Shown piece by piece: positions 38,681-46,420 of a DNA stretch of 64,000 bases (its first letter is position 1; every line of letters starts with the position of its first letter). The stretch is from Niallia taxi (GTDB lineage: Bacteria; Bacillota; Bacilli; Bacillales; Cytobacillaceae). The stretch is taken from NCBI RefSeq assembly GCF_032818155.1, contig NZ_CP102590.1, forward strand, positions 372,001 to 436,000, given 5' to 3'. Under the pieces are notes generated by a model, which worked only from the letters and a program-made list of their open reading frames with translations, was not told where the DNA came from and made no database searches. The position numbers and the translations under genes are program-made.

Positions 38681-38708
38681 GAGCTGTTAGGATTAACACT
38701 AATAGCTC
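38681..38708 (-). terminator. Orphan minus-strand terminator
   Basis: GAGCTGTTAG pairs with CTAATAGCTC (one G-U), followed by eight U on the minus strand. No minus-strand protein gene lies upstream within 700 bp, so it may end a small RNA. Confidence 0.6.
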
Positions 38709-38878
38709 CTTCAATTTTATTTATATCATGTAGCTCGGTCCTCTAAAAACCTCCTTCACATGCCAATTCAAAAACATTATTTAATTATTCGGACTGGAAC
38801 CATATAGCCTCTTTCAAATCTACAAATAGGACTCGCCTATCTATTGTATTAACTATGGCTATAGCAGATTATTAATTT

Positions 38879-38908
38879 GTTCATATTTCCAAATATACTG
38901 TATAATGT
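38879..38908 (+). promoter_or_regulatory. Promoter of DUF6366 gene
   Basis: TTGTTC and TATAAT with an 18-bp spacer, the latter followed by G. It lies about 30 bp before the ATG at 38938. Confidence 0.6.
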
Positions 38909-38937
38909 AAAAAATAAACAAATTGGAGGTTCTTCCT

Positions 38938-39159
38938 ATGACTGGTAAACAAACATCTGCTGAAAAACGCGAGCAACTACGTCAGCAAGAGTTAAAAAAC
39001 AATCCGACAGGAACATTAAAGGATTCAATAGATAAAGCAGACAATGGCAGCACAGTAGAGTTTACTGGTAACAGCAATTGGAAAGAAACTGGCTTTACGA
39101 TTTTATTAATTGTAGTTGCTGTTTTAGGCTATTTTGGTTATCGATTACTTTTTAGCTGA
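38938..39159 (+). CDS. DUF6366 family small membrane protein
   Basis: A 73-residue protein from the ATG at 38938, which has GGAGG 8 nt upstream; an in-frame TTG lies within the ribosome site. The charged N-terminus (EKREQLRQQELKNNPTGTLKDSI) and single C-terminal helix after NWKETGF match DUF6366 of Bacillus. It would sit in the cytoplasmic membrane with a long cytoplasmic tail. It is monocistronic with its own promoter and terminator. Function unknown. Confidence 0.8.
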   Translation: MTGKQTSAEKREQLRQQELKNNPTGTLKDSIDKADNGSTVEFTGNSNWKETGFTILLIVVAVLGYFGYRLLFS

Positions 39160-39265
39160 TATTGTTTTAGATATTCGTTTATAGAGCTTTAGGAAGTTGA
39201 ATTTAGATTATTGCTTGTTTGCGTACAGCTTACTTTCATTTCCTTTCCTATCTTATCTATACCTA

Positions 39266-39292
39266 AATCCTCCAATAAATGGAGGTTTTTTT
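39266..39292 (+). terminator. Terminator of DUF6366 gene
   Basis: AATCCTCCA/TGGAGGTTTTTTT hairpin with a 5-nt loop and a T-run. Confidence 0.8.
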
Positions 39293-39449
39293 GATCATTA
39301 TCACAACTAAGTTCTGTTCTACTATTTGCTGCAGGAATAATGCTTATCACCAACAAGCCAAGCTAATGATAAAACGGAAACTGTAATTAATATTGCTGGT
39401 AATATAACTTGTTCACCTTTTTTCAATTTATATGTACTGCTTCATTCAC

Positions 39450-39596
39450 TTATTGTGTTTTAGTTGGCCTGGGCTTACTATATACTGCGGCAAGAAACAA
39501 AAAGTATAATGACAATAAGATTCCAGTAGCTCCTTTTTCAAATAAAGCAAAAAATGGCGGACTGACAGCTGCGAGCACAAAAAATAGTTTCATCAT
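39450..39596 (-). CDS. Possible small membrane peptide (48 aa)
   Basis: On the minus strand, five bases after the stop of the 37-residue gene upstream, a frame of 48 residues encodes two hydrophobic stretches (FFVLAAVSPPFFALF and ILLSLYFLFLAAVY) ending in the basic tail SKPRPTKTQ. No clear ribosome site is seen, so translation may be coupled to the preceding gene. An overlapping plus-strand frame of 75 codons lacks a ribosome site and is less convincing. Confidence 0.35.
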   Translation of the reverse strand: MMKLFFVLAAVSPPFFALFEKGATGILLSLYFLFLAAVYSKPRPTKTQ

Positions 39597-39600
39597 ATTG

Positions 39601-39714
39601 TTAAGACGTCTTACTTTTTTTAGATTTTTCCTCTAACCATTTTGCTCTTGATAATTGTCCCCATAAACCAAATCCGCCTAAAATAATAACAATTCCAAGT
39701 GTAATCCAGATCAT
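39601..39714 (-). CDS. Small membrane peptide (37 aa)
   Basis: A 37-residue peptide with one N-terminal membrane helix (IWITLGIVIILGGFGLW) and a basic tail (KWLEEKSKKSKTS). GGAGGA stands 6-7 nt before the ATG at 39714, which is the main support. Peptides of this form, one helix plus a charged tail, are common as stress or regulatory membrane peptides. I do not recognise the family. Confidence 0.55.
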   Translation of the reverse strand: MIWITLGIVIILGGFGLWGQLSRAKWLEEKSKKSKTS

Positions 39715-39877
39715 CTGTACTCCTCCTATGTGGAATTCACCGATACCATTTTACTTATTCTTCCACTGTCTACTAATTTACTACGTGCGACTGTTAAAAA
39801 AGATTCATACCCTTTTACATAATAAAGATAAATAACAATTTCTGATTATTTTTCGAAAAACAATCTAATTTTAATAT

Positions 39878-39906
39878 TTGTTTAATCTCATATTGAGATA
39901 TATAAT
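39878..39906 (+). promoter_or_regulatory. Promoter with palindromic operator in the spacer
   Basis: TTGTTT, 17 bp, TATAAT. The spacer holds ATCTCA-TAT-TGAGAT, a perfect 6-3-6 dyad, suggesting repression by a dimeric protein. It lies 75 bp before the 48-residue gene. Confidence 0.55.
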
Positions 39907-39980
39907 AAAGATAAGAACAGAAGGAAAACGTTTTCAACTCAACCAATTCGTTACTTCTCATACTAAAGGGAGGATTTAAA

Positions 39981-40127
39981 ATGAGCCGAGTAGAAAGAAA
40001 TTCCAAAGTACAGAAATTAATGGAGCAAACAAAATTCAATGAAAATGACATTTCAAACATGACAGATTCCCAGATTGAATATTATCACTGGCTCTATTTT
40101 GTAGACTCAGAATATGACTATATGTAA
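39981..40127 (+). CDS. Small BH0509-like protein (48 aa)
   Basis: A 48-residue soluble peptide starting MSRVERNSKVQKLMEQTKF and containing MTDSQIEYYHWLY. The SR(x)ER start and the MTDxxxEY block resemble the BH0509 family of short Bacillus proteins. GGGAGG is well placed before the ATG, with a good promoter and strong terminator around it, so it is a real single-gene unit despite its size. Function unknown. Confidence 0.7.
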   Translation: MSRVERNSKVQKLMEQTKFNENDISNMTDSQIEYYHWLYFVDSEYDYM

Positions 40128-40146
40128 ATAAACTATATGCAAAATA

Positions 40147-40187
40147 AAAACCGGGACAATCTTGTTAAATAGATTGTCCCGGTTTTG
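40147..40187 (+). terminator. Strong terminator
   Basis: A 15-bp perfect stem AAAACCGGGACAATC with its complement, 10-nt loop, then TTTT. Ends the 48-residue gene. Confidence 0.9.
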
Positions 40188-40345
40188 CTTTGCCATGATC
40201 CCCTTGTAATCCACCAAAATGGAAACCCGCTTAAACATCCATCTTAGATTATTCAATGCTCCGTATTCTTTTTCAATTCTATAAACGTTGAAACCTTTTA
40301 ACCTCTCCTACGTATTAACTTTAAACAATACCAAGGAGACAAAAA

Positions 40346-40708
40346 ATGAGAAAAATAGCCGTTTTTCCATTATTAATTTTCATATTATTTTTAATTGGCT
40401 GTAACAACACGGAAAAGTCCATAATCATCGGCGCAGATTATGGTGGTACAATTCTTGAGGTTGACGATGATAGCATCGTTATAGGCACACATCCAGACGA
40501 TATGTCTCTAGCGGCCTCCTATGAAGGACCAGTTGAAGTTGTTATTGATGATATCACAGAGTTTACAGGTGATATTTCAAGTTTGGAACAACTTAAGGAG
40601 CAATTTAACGAGGATAAAAAATTGTTTGCTAGTATTTTGGCTAAAGAAAAAGGTAAAAATAATGACTTCAATAATCAGGTTTTAACCAAGATACATATTG
40701 AGAAGTAA
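40346..40708 (+). CDS. Small putative lipoprotein
   Basis: A 120-residue protein with a lipoprotein signal (lipobox LIGC near residue 19) and an extracytoplasmic acidic domain (EVDDDSIVIGTHPDD, VVIDDITEF). AAGGAG precedes the ATG. The layout resembles small Bacillus DUF lipoproteins that bind to the membrane exterior. It is a single gene. No function can be proposed from sequence. Confidence 0.65.
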   Translation: MRKIAVFPLLIFILFLIGCNNTEKSIIIGADYGGTILEVDDDSIVIGTHPDDMSLAASYEGPVEVVIDDITEFTGDISSLEQLKEQFNEDKKLFASILAKEKGKNNDFNNQVLTKIHIEK

Positions 40709-40800
40709 TTGTCAGGCAAGAGAATTAAAGTAAGCCAGTGAAGCAACCTATCACTGGCATTGAGACGAAAATTATATTGTTAAAATAAATATAGTGTCAC

Positions 40801-41556
40801 CTACTTTTTACTGCAAACAACAATATAGTTTAAGCTTTTTCCTGACTGGTTAAAAAACTTGAACATGCTTTTAAACGTTTGTCTATTTTCCTTTTTCAGA
40901 CCATTTTTAATAATCGTTAGCATGCCAAGAAATCCTTCATCTCGGATCATTCCTTTAGGGTTCATCAACGACATGGCTCCAGAGTTCGTTTTTACTTCAT
41001 TAAAGCCGATTACTTTAAATGTATGCATCCATTCGTCCTGCGGCAGTGGCGAGACATTAACATGAATGATGTCTCTTAATGTATTCACTAGTGTTTGCGG
41101 TGTACCTTTTGTCAGCATAATATCATGTGTTAATAGTACTCCTCCTGGTTTTAAGACACGATAATATTCGGAAATTGCTTTCTTTTTTGCTGATTCATTA
41201 AACATTGTTAGCATTGCTTCATTAAATACGACATCAAATGTATTGTCTGCATAGGGAAGATTCATAGCATTCCCTTGCTGCACAGTGATATAGTTTTGAA
41301 GCTGCGCTTTTTCGATATTCTTTTTTCCCTTTTCTATTGCTTTTGTATCCATATCAACAGCTGTTATGTGACACTTGTATGTTTTTGCAAGTTCAATCGA
41401 GGTTGTACACATATTGCAAGCAACCTCTAATACTTTTGATTTGTTCGTTAAGTTAGCTTCTTTTATTAACCTATTGGTTGCTGCAATTCCGCCTGGTCTT
41501 AAGCGCTTTTTACCTAATCTCGCTAAAAAGGTATGTCCAACTTCCTTTTTCCCCAT
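40801..41556 (-). CDS. SAM-dependent class I methyltransferase
   Basis: A 251-residue methyltransferase with motif I VLEVACNMCTTSIELA (near 40, with the usual DxGxGxG replaced by EVACNMC), motif II ITAVDMDTKAIE, FDVVFNEAML and motif III EYYRVLKPGGVLL. The substrate is unknown. It is the last gene of a three-gene minus-strand unit behind two cupin genes, under a Fur-box-containing divergent promoter region shared with a Crp/Fnr regulator. The unusual Cys-containing motif I might bind SAM differently or react to redox or metal state (inference). Confidence 0.82.
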   Translation of the reverse strand: MGKKEVGHTFLARLGKKRLRPGGIAATNRLIKEANLTNKSKVLEVACNMCTTSIELAKTYKCHITAVDMDTKAIEKGKKNIEKAQLQNYITVQQGNAMNLPYADNTFDVVFNEAMLTMFNESAKKKAISEYYRVLKPGGVLLTHDIMLTKGTPQTLVNTLRDIIHVNVSPLPQDEWMHTFKVIGFNEVKTNSGAMSLMNPKGMIRDEGFLGMLTIIKNGLKKENRQTFKSMFKFFNQSGKSLNYIVVCSKK

Positions 41557-41571
41557 TTCGCTGCACCTCTC

Positions 41572-41922
41572 TTATTGTTTGTCTGGTTTCACAACAATTA
41601 ACAGCATTTGAAACGATTTGATCGCATGTAATGCATGTGGTATATTTGCTGGTAAAATTATTGTTTCGCCTCCATGAACAAGGTGTTTTTCCTCGCCAAT
41701 CATAATCTCTGCAATGCCAGACAGTATTTGCACCATAGCATCTCCTGGTGATGTATGCATTTTTATACCTTCCCCTTCACCTAAGGAAAATAAGGTCATT
41801 CCAATAGAAGGTCTTTGTACTAATGTCATACTCGAAACTTGATTGGCATCAACTGCAACCATATCCTCCAATTTAATTACTTGTGAATGTGGTATTTTTT
41901 TCATTAAGCTGTCTGCTCCCAT
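41572..41922 (-). CDS. Cupin-domain protein 2
   Basis: About 116 residues from the ATG at 41922 behind TAAGGAG, a single conserved-barrel cupin. The metal-binding block GEGEGIKMHTSPGDAMVQILSG gives His/Asp ligands and the second block NIPHALHAIKS completes the site. It begins two bases after the stop of cupin 1, so the two are coupled and may form a heterodimeric barrel. It probably binds a metal or small ligand and could sense it. No enzyme activity can be stated. Confidence 0.82.
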   Translation of the reverse strand: MGADSLMKKIPHSQVIKLEDMVAVDANQVSSMTLVQRPSIGMTLFSLGEGEGIKMHTSPGDAMVQILSGIAEIMIGEEKHLVHGGETIILPANIPHALHAIKSFQMLLIVVKPDKQ

Positions 41923-41923
41923 G

Positions 41924-42253
41924 TTAAATCTCCTTATTGTTATAATTGATTTGAACGAACTTACATCTTTCAAGTGCCTCAATTGCATGCTGCGTGTTTT
42001 TATCTATGATGAATGAATCTCCTATATTTAAAGCATAGGAAGTTTGGTTAATAGTTATATTTAAGCTCCCATCTAATACAAACACCATTTTCCTATTTGG
42101 TGAGGATTCACTGCTGATGCTTTCTTCTGAATCCATTGCATACAGCACAATATTGGTATTATTTTCACTTATTAATACAGTGCTCGTTATTTGGTTATGA
42201 CGATAAGCTATGGCAGCACTTAACGAAAATACCTGTTCTATCGGAAAATTCAT
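41924..42253 (-). CDS. Cupin-domain protein 1
   Basis: A 109-residue single-domain cupin, divergent in sequence, with VFVLDGSLNITINQ and LNIGDSFIIDKNTQHAIEAL. The histidines of the first motif are poorly kept (EESISSESSPN), so metal binding may rely on the second half only. The ribosome site precedes the ATG at 42253. It is the first gene of the cupin-cupin-methyltransferase unit, reading away from the Crp/Fnr regulator with the Fur-like box between them. Confidence 0.78.
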   Translation of the reverse strand: MNFPIEQVFSLSAAIAYRHNQITSTVLISENNTNIVLYAMDSEESISSESSPNRKMVFVLDGSLNITINQTSYALNIGDSFIIDKNTQHAIEALERCKFVQINYNNKEI

Positions 42254-42325
42254 TTGTTCCCCCTTCTATTACAAAGAATGTATTGAATATTTCAGGCAAT
42301 TAGCTATAATGATATCAACCAATAA

Positions 42326-42340
42326 TGATAATCTTTATCA
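42326..42340. promoter_or_regulatory. Fur box between divergent genes
   Basis: TGATAATCTTTATCA matches the Bacillus 7-1-7 Fur box TGATAATnATTATCA at all but one defined base. It lies between the cupin operon and the Crp/Fnr gene and could control both in response to iron. Confidence 0.65.
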
Positions 42341-42405
42341 ATTAATTGGAGTATAACAGACGGAATAGTAAATTTCGGTTGCCTAGGCAACAAGAGGTGA
42401 GACTT

Positions 42406-43065
42406 TTGCAAAATTCATTTGAAATCTTACAAAACATCGATTTATTTAACGGTTTTTCTGAGGAAGAAATCAGGGAATCTATCCATTGCTTAAAGGGATA
42501 TACAAAAAAATATCAAAAAAGGGAGATTATTTTTAGTAAGGAAGCCCCTCTTCCGACCTTTGGAATCGTTCTGACAGGGACTATCTTCTTAAGCAGTGAG
42601 GATATTACAGGATCAACGTTTATTTTCACTGAATTAAGCGCAGGGGAAATTGTTGGCGAGACAGCTCTTCAATTCACTCAAACTGGAGTGGAGTATGATG
42701 TAACCGCGGCAACTGACTGCGAAATTCTCTTTTTTCATAAAGAAAATATCGTTCAGCCTAATAAAGTCATTTGTGCGTTACGAGCACGAATTATCGAAAA
42801 CCTTTTTACACTGCTATTACAAAAAAACCAAGAGTTATATCATAAATTAGACATTGTTTCCCATAAAAATCTCCGCAACAAAATTCTGCATTATTTACAT
42901 TTGCAATCACAAAAAAGTGATACCCAGCACTTTACGATTCCTTTTTCCCGAGAGGAGCTAGCCAATTATTTAATCGTGGACAGAAGTGCATTATCAAGAG
43001 AACTCAGTCGCATGCAGGATGATGGGTTGATTACATTTTCTCGTAATACATTTCAGCTTTTGTGA
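42406..43065 (+). CDS. Crp/Fnr-family transcriptional regulator
   Basis: About 219 residues from the TTG at 42406, which has GAGGTG at 7 nt; an upstream in-frame TTG is not well placed. It has a cyclic-nucleotide-binding-like beta barrel (about 10-125) and a C-terminal winged HTH with FSREELANYLIVDRSALSRELSRMQ. No iron-sulfur cysteine cluster is present, so it is not a classic Fnr. Family members regulate anaerobic, nitric-oxide or oxidative responses. It stands divergent to the cupin operon and presumably regulates it, perhaps downstream of iron state through the Fur-like box. Confidence 0.88.
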   Translation: MQNSFEILQNIDLFNGFSEEEIRESIHCLKGYTKKYQKREIIFSKEAPLPTFGIVLTGTIFLSSEDITGSTFIFTELSAGEIVGETALQFTQTGVEYDVTAATDCEILFFHKENIVQPNKVICALRARIIENLFTLLLQKNQELYHKLDIVSHKNLRNKILHYLHLQSQKSDTQHFTIPFSREELANYLIVDRSALSRELSRMQDDGLITFSRNTFQLL

Positions 43066-43087
43066 GTAAATGATACAGTGATACATA

Positions 43088-43117
43088 AAAACGGATGAAA
43101 TGAGCTTCATCCGTTTT
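43088..43117. terminator. Terminator between convergent genes
   Basis: AAAACGGATGAA/TTCATCCGTTTT perfect stem after the Crp/Fnr gene. It also serves the minus-strand gene at 43165. Confidence 0.75.
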
Positions 43118-43164
43118 CATCAATATTATAGTAGTTTTTTTGTAATCCCTAATTTGACTTTAAA

Positions 43165-43422
43165 TTACATCATTAAAATACCTTCCACACCAACATAAAA
43201 AACAAAAAGCGAACTGCCTAAATAAAGGATTCCCCACCCCAGCTTCTTCGTTCGTTTATATTCCTGCACCCCAATAATAATTAACCATGCACTTAAAAGG
43301 ATAAATACAAACGGTTGTAAGCTGAAGTTTTTTGTAACAGAACTATAAATACTACCAAATAAAACCAGTGTTCCGATAATTAATTGAACTATTACTAAAC
43401 CAGTAAGTTTTCTTCTTTTCAC
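43165..43422 (-). CDS. DUF3953 small membrane protein (YczI-like)
   Basis: An 85-residue protein with three predicted helices (about 8-25, 37-53, 62-82). It resembles the DUF3953/YczI family of Bacillus through the spacing of helices and QEYKRTKKLGWGILYL. It starts at GTG behind AGGAGG. It is a single gene. Function unknown. Confidence 0.72.
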   Translation of the reverse strand: MKRRKLTGLVIVQLIIGTLVLFGSIYSSVTKNFSLQPFVFILLSAWLIIIGVQEYKRTKKLGWGILYLGSSLFVFYVGVEGILMM

Positions 43423-43572
43423 TTTTCTACCTCCTGTAAACAGGTAACCTCTTAACTTATTACGGATAAGTCCGAGAAATGTTTCAACTTACAAGCATGC
43501 TGATAAGAAGAGCGTAACAAAAAAGCGCATAGACTTTTCATCCCTGCCCCTAAAACATTAAGTAAAACTTAC

Positions 43573-43998
43573 TCATTCTTCAGTAATATCCTCGTCTCGT
43601 TTTAATCGTAAATAATATAAATATATAATCGGAGCAATACCACAAATAAATATAATTCCACCGATCATTAACCCCATGTTTATTCCATCTGTAAGGGACA
43701 CCACCAGGACAAAAATTGCCGTAATTAAGGAGAGCACAGCAATGGAAATCCATAAGCTCTTTTTTGGGTTTTTCTTAGTGCTCTCATGGTCTGCACTAAT
43801 GCTCATTGATAAATAGGCTGAGACAATTGTTGAAATCATAAACACAAACCATAAGGGATTATCCATCATTTCGTCAAACCCTTTTGTTACTAAGTCATAC
43901 CCTAAAATGGCAAGTATACCAGCTGTTTGAATGATGTAGGCAATGCGGATGTTTTTTAGATTTTGAATTTTTAAGCGTTCATCTTTAATCATTTTCAT
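43573..43998 (-). CDS. Four-helix membrane protein paired with XRE regulator
   Basis: A 141-residue membrane protein with four predicted helices (about 18-37, 48-68, 84-104, 110-130) and charged ends. Its ATG overlaps the stop of the XRE regulator gene by four bases, so they are translated together. Such two-gene pairs (small HTH_3 regulator plus a DUF2178-like membrane protein) recur in Bacilli and Archaea, sometimes where the membrane protein sequesters the regulator. That role is inference. Confidence 0.75.
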   Translation of the reverse strand: MKMIKDERLKIQNLKNIRIAYIIQTAGILAILGYDLVTKGFDEMMDNPLWFVFMISTIVSAYLSMSISADHESTKKNPKKSLWISIAVLSLITAIFVLVVSLTDGINMGLMIGGIIFICGIAPIIYLYYLRLKRDEDITEE

Positions 43999-44204
43999 TC
44001 AACATTTTCCTCCTTTTCTGGCCAAAATACATCGTCAAGCGTTTTATTAACTGCACGACAAATATCTATACATAACTTTAAGGATGGATTATATTTTCCC
44101 TTCTCAATTAAACTAATTGTTTGACGGGTAACGTTGATCTTTTCTGCCAGCTGCTGCTGTGTTAAATTAACTTGAAGACGAGAAATTTTCACTTTATTTT
44201 CCAA
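43995..44204 (-). CDS. XRE-family HTH regulator (short)
   Basis: About 69 residues from the TTG at 44204, with AAGGAGGG upstream at slightly long spacing. It is almost only an HTH_3 domain: QVNLTQQQLAEKINVTRQTISLIEKGKYNPSLKLCIDI, then LDDVFWPEKEE. The upstream stretch 44230-44266 holds two ATATATAT-rich arms flanked by GTAAC/ATTAC that could be its operator. It pairs with the membrane protein gene downstream. Confidence 0.85.
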   Translation of the reverse strand: MENKVKISRLQVNLTQQQLAEKINVTRQTISLIEKGKYNPSLKLCIDICRAVNKTLDDVFWPEKEENVE

Positions 44205-44279
44205 ATAAGTAAATCCCTCCTTACTTATATAGTAACATATATATAACATTATTCCATATATATATTACATTTCGCACAA

Positions 44280-44314
44280 AAAATGGATTGTCCAATAATC
44301 AGACAATCCATTTT
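44280..44314. terminator. Terminator of the general stress protein gene
   Basis: AAAATGGATTGTC/GACAATCCATTTT perfect 13-bp stem with a U-run on the minus strand. It sits just after the stop at 44319. Confidence 0.88.
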
Positions 44315-44318
44315 ATTA

Positions 44319-44807
44319 TTAATTTTTCAATTCAACTGTTTCATTAACATCAGTCGAATCAGAGCTTTGTCCTGTCATGCGTTTATAGAAGAAAGCCATT
44401 TTCTTTGTTAAATTACCCGTTTCCCAATATTCGGCTGCTTCTGCTTTGATCTTAATCAAAACAACACTAGGATCATCATAGGAGGTTTGCATAATTTTCT
44501 CATATGCTTTGCTCCAAAGTTCCTTTTTCTTGTTTAAATCCTCCACGATTTCTGCTCTTCCTCGGACAGAAACATAGGATTTACCTGCGTAAGCGACATT
44601 CACATCTTGATCATGTAAAATTTCTTCATATTTATCTGTCTCTTTTTTAGTGAAAAACCATAGGTCTCCATCAAACTCGACTTCCTGCGTTTTCATTGGG
44701 CGAGACACAAGCCCTTCTTCTGTTACGGTCGTTAGCATGGCCGTGTCTATATCCTTGATTAACTCTCTTAATGTTTCAAGCTCTTCTTGTTTTATCATGT
44801 TAGACAT
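44319..44807 (-). CDS. ydaG: General stress protein 26-type flavin-binding protein (YdaG-like)
   Basis: About 162 residues, PNPOx-like split-barrel. Blocks TAMLTTVTEEGLVSRPM, LWFFTKKETDKYEEI, VNVAYAGKSYVSVRGRAEI and AEYWETGN are those of the Gsp26/YdaG group. The ATG at 44807 is best spaced from GAGGTG; two earlier starts lie in the ribosome site. A SigB-type promoter stands upstream, consistent with the SigB control of B. subtilis ydaG. It probably binds a flavin in the cytoplasm; the reaction is unknown. Confidence 0.85.
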   Translation of the reverse strand: MSNMIKQEELETLRELIKDIDTAMLTTVTEEGLVSRPMKTQEVEFDGDLWFFTKKETDKYEEILHDQDVNVAYAGKSYVSVRGRAEIVEDLNKKKELWSKAYEKIMQTSYDDPSVVLIKIKAEAAEYWETGNLTKKMAFFYKRMTGQSSDSTDVNETVELKN

Positions 44808-44840
44808 TTCCATCACCTCATTATTTGTTATAGAGGTATA

Positions 44841-44865
44841 TTACCCTTTGTACCAGCTTTTAATC
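44841..44865 (-). promoter_or_regulatory. SigB-like promoter of gsp26 gene
   Basis: On the minus strand GATTAA, 13-bp spacer, GGGTAA. It matches GTTTAA/GGGTAT at 5 of 6 positions in each box and lies 33 bp before the gene. Confidence 0.6.
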
Positions 44866-45178
44866 ATTTTTAAGATATATTGTTTACCTGAATCCCCTAT
44901 TTGTATAAGGAAATACAACTGCAAATGGAACAATTGAGGACATCCTACATAACCCCAAAAGAGCATTATTCCAGATTGGAATCAATGCTTTTACCTGTGA
45001 ATGAAACTTATCGAGTTAATTAATTAAAGGAATTTCTTATGTATCCACTTTTTGTACGACAAATAGATCAAAGATAAAGCGGCATACAAAGAGTAGCAAG
45101 ACAAGAGCTTTTCGTTTTCTTCATAAAAGCAAGGCTTCCTTGATGAAAGAAAGCCCTCTGCAGCAAATATTTCATAGC
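44866..45178. other. Spacer without gene
   Basis: No gene seen. Weak hairpin GGCTT/AAGCC at about 45133-45155, followed by a few U on the minus strand, may end the PadR/DUF2812 unit. Confidence 0.35.
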
Positions 45179-45901
45179 CTAATTATTTCCTCGCACCCTT
45201 ATATATAACGACATTATAACCCAAATAATCATTGGAGCGACAATACCACCTATTAGCATAGCAGCTAATATAGAAACAGAATAACTTATACTTTCAAACA
45301 CTTGGAAAATTATCAACACAACGAAAAGAAGAAATACTATTGGTAAAGCCTTCACCACTGTTACTAAGCCTTTTCTTCCTTCTGCTGTCCATTTATTACT
45401 GTATGTGGCAATCAATGTCCAAGAGGCGGGAATGGCGACAATGAGGAATACGACAGCAAGTATATTAAATACCAATTGTAATGTGCCTGTGCTTATAAGT
45501 GCTCCTAGACAAGCGAATACTGTCAGGAAAACCATTGAAATTACGAGCCATCTCATTGATTTTATAGAGTTCACATGCTTTTCAGCCGTAGTCTCACGAT
45601 CACTGTAAATAGGCTTCGTACCAGGTAATGCTCGGAAGAGATGTATGCTGCCTTCCGATGAAATATGTGTCCAGCCTGAGGAAGCAAAAAATTCAAAATA
45701 CTCCTCGGCTTCCATATCCTTTAATGAACGATAATCTACACTATATATATAATCAGCACTTTCACCTTTTTTTAAGGTATACCCCATAAATTTAAACCCA
45801 CTAACATGCCAGCCATCATTAGAAAGCTTTCGTAATTGCTTCATGTCCTTTTCCTCAGCAAAAGCTAAACCGCCTGACAAAACATATTTAGTCTGCTTCA
45901 T
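45179..45901 (-). CDS. DUF2812 membrane protein
   Basis: A 240-residue protein. The N-terminal soluble DUF2812 domain (about 1-105) shows KKGESADYIYSVDYR and EEYFEFFASSGWTHI, then four predicted helices (about 118-135, 142-160, 178-198, 205-232). The ATG overlaps the PadR stop by four bases. DUF2812 genes very often follow PadR regulators in Firmicutes, and the PadR protein usually represses the pair. It is thought to respond to cell-envelope stress. Function of the membrane part unknown. Confidence 0.85.
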   Translation of the reverse strand: MKQTKYVLSGGLAFAEEKDMKQLRKLSNDGWHVSGFKFMGYTLKKGESADYIYSVDYRSLKDMEAEEYFEFFASSGWTHISSEGSIHLFRALPGTKPIYSDRETTAEKHVNSIKSMRWLVISMVFLTVFACLGALISTGTLQLVFNILAVVFLIVAIPASWTLIATYSNKWTAEGRKGLVTVVKALPIVFLLFVVLIIFQVFESISYSVSILAAMLIGGIVAPMIIWVIMSLYIRVRGNN

Positions 45902-46215
45902 TCTTCAGCCTCCTTTAACCCTATTTCTGCCAATTGAATCATTACTTTTCTTAGACTTACATCTGCCTTTAAGACATCTTTGCCTTTTTCAGTCAGCAGA
46001 TATGTTTTCCGTCTTGGGTCAGAATCATCATAAAGGTAAATCCATTCATGCTTTAATAACTTCTTAATTATCGTATACATGGAAGCAGGTCCGATCGTTA
46101 TTGCTCCGTCTGTTCGTTCTTCGATAAGGCTCATTATTGCATAGCCATGTCTTGGTTTAGTTAGTGCTGACATAATATAGAACATGGAATCTGTTAATTG
46201 TTCCGTTGTTTTCAA
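45898..46215 (-). CDS. PadR-family transcriptional regulator
   Basis: A 105-residue winged-helix repressor with LTDSMFYIMSALTKPRHGYAIMSLIEERTDG, GPASMYTIIKKLLKHEWIYLYDD and RRKTYLLTEKGKDVL, typical PadR-s1 subfamily. It starts at TTG behind AGGAGGTGAT. Three copies of the palindrome TATCACnnnGTGATA-type sites stand directly upstream, so strong autorepression is expected, with relief by an unknown ligand. Confidence 0.92.
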   Translation of the reverse strand: MKTTEQLTDSMFYIMSALTKPRHGYAIMSLIEERTDGAITIGPASMYTIIKKLLKHEWIYLYDDSDPRRKTYLLTEKGKDVLKADVSLRKVMIQLAEIGLKEAEE

Positions 46216-46242
46216 TCAATCACCTCCTGTATCCTTTTTTGA

Positions 46243-46331
46243 TATATCACAAAGTGATACATTATGTTATTTTTAATATATCACTTTGTGATATATATGT
46301 CTACATTTAAATATATCATAAAGTGATATAT
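46243..46331. promoter_or_regulatory. Three PadR operators, 34 and 35 bp apart
   Basis: TATCACAAAGTGATA centred at 46252, TATCACTTTGTGATA at 46286 and TATCATAAAGTGATA at 46321. Each is a 15-bp dyad matching other PadR-type sites, and spacing of about 3.3 helical turns is regular. They fill the promoter of the padR-DUF2812 unit. Confidence 0.88.
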
Positions 46332-46420
46332 TTTTTTGGTGTCAATTGCCATTTGTCCAACAACTTTATTTGTGTTATTTCTGTGTTAACAATTGAAATG
46401 TGCCAACAAATGGGGAATAC

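Larger units (their letters stand above)
38382..38937. other. Gene-free spacer with two palindromes and an orphan terminator
   Basis: No protein gene. It contains palindrome copies at 38537-38560 and 38635-38654, a minus-strand terminator at 38681-38708 with no gene in front of it, and the promoter of the DUF6366 gene. The stretch 38700-38900 could encode a small RNA on the minus strand. Confidence 0.5.

Noticed and set aside
39409..39636. 75-codon plus-strand frame
   Set aside because: No ribosome site; the minus-strand small frames are better supported.
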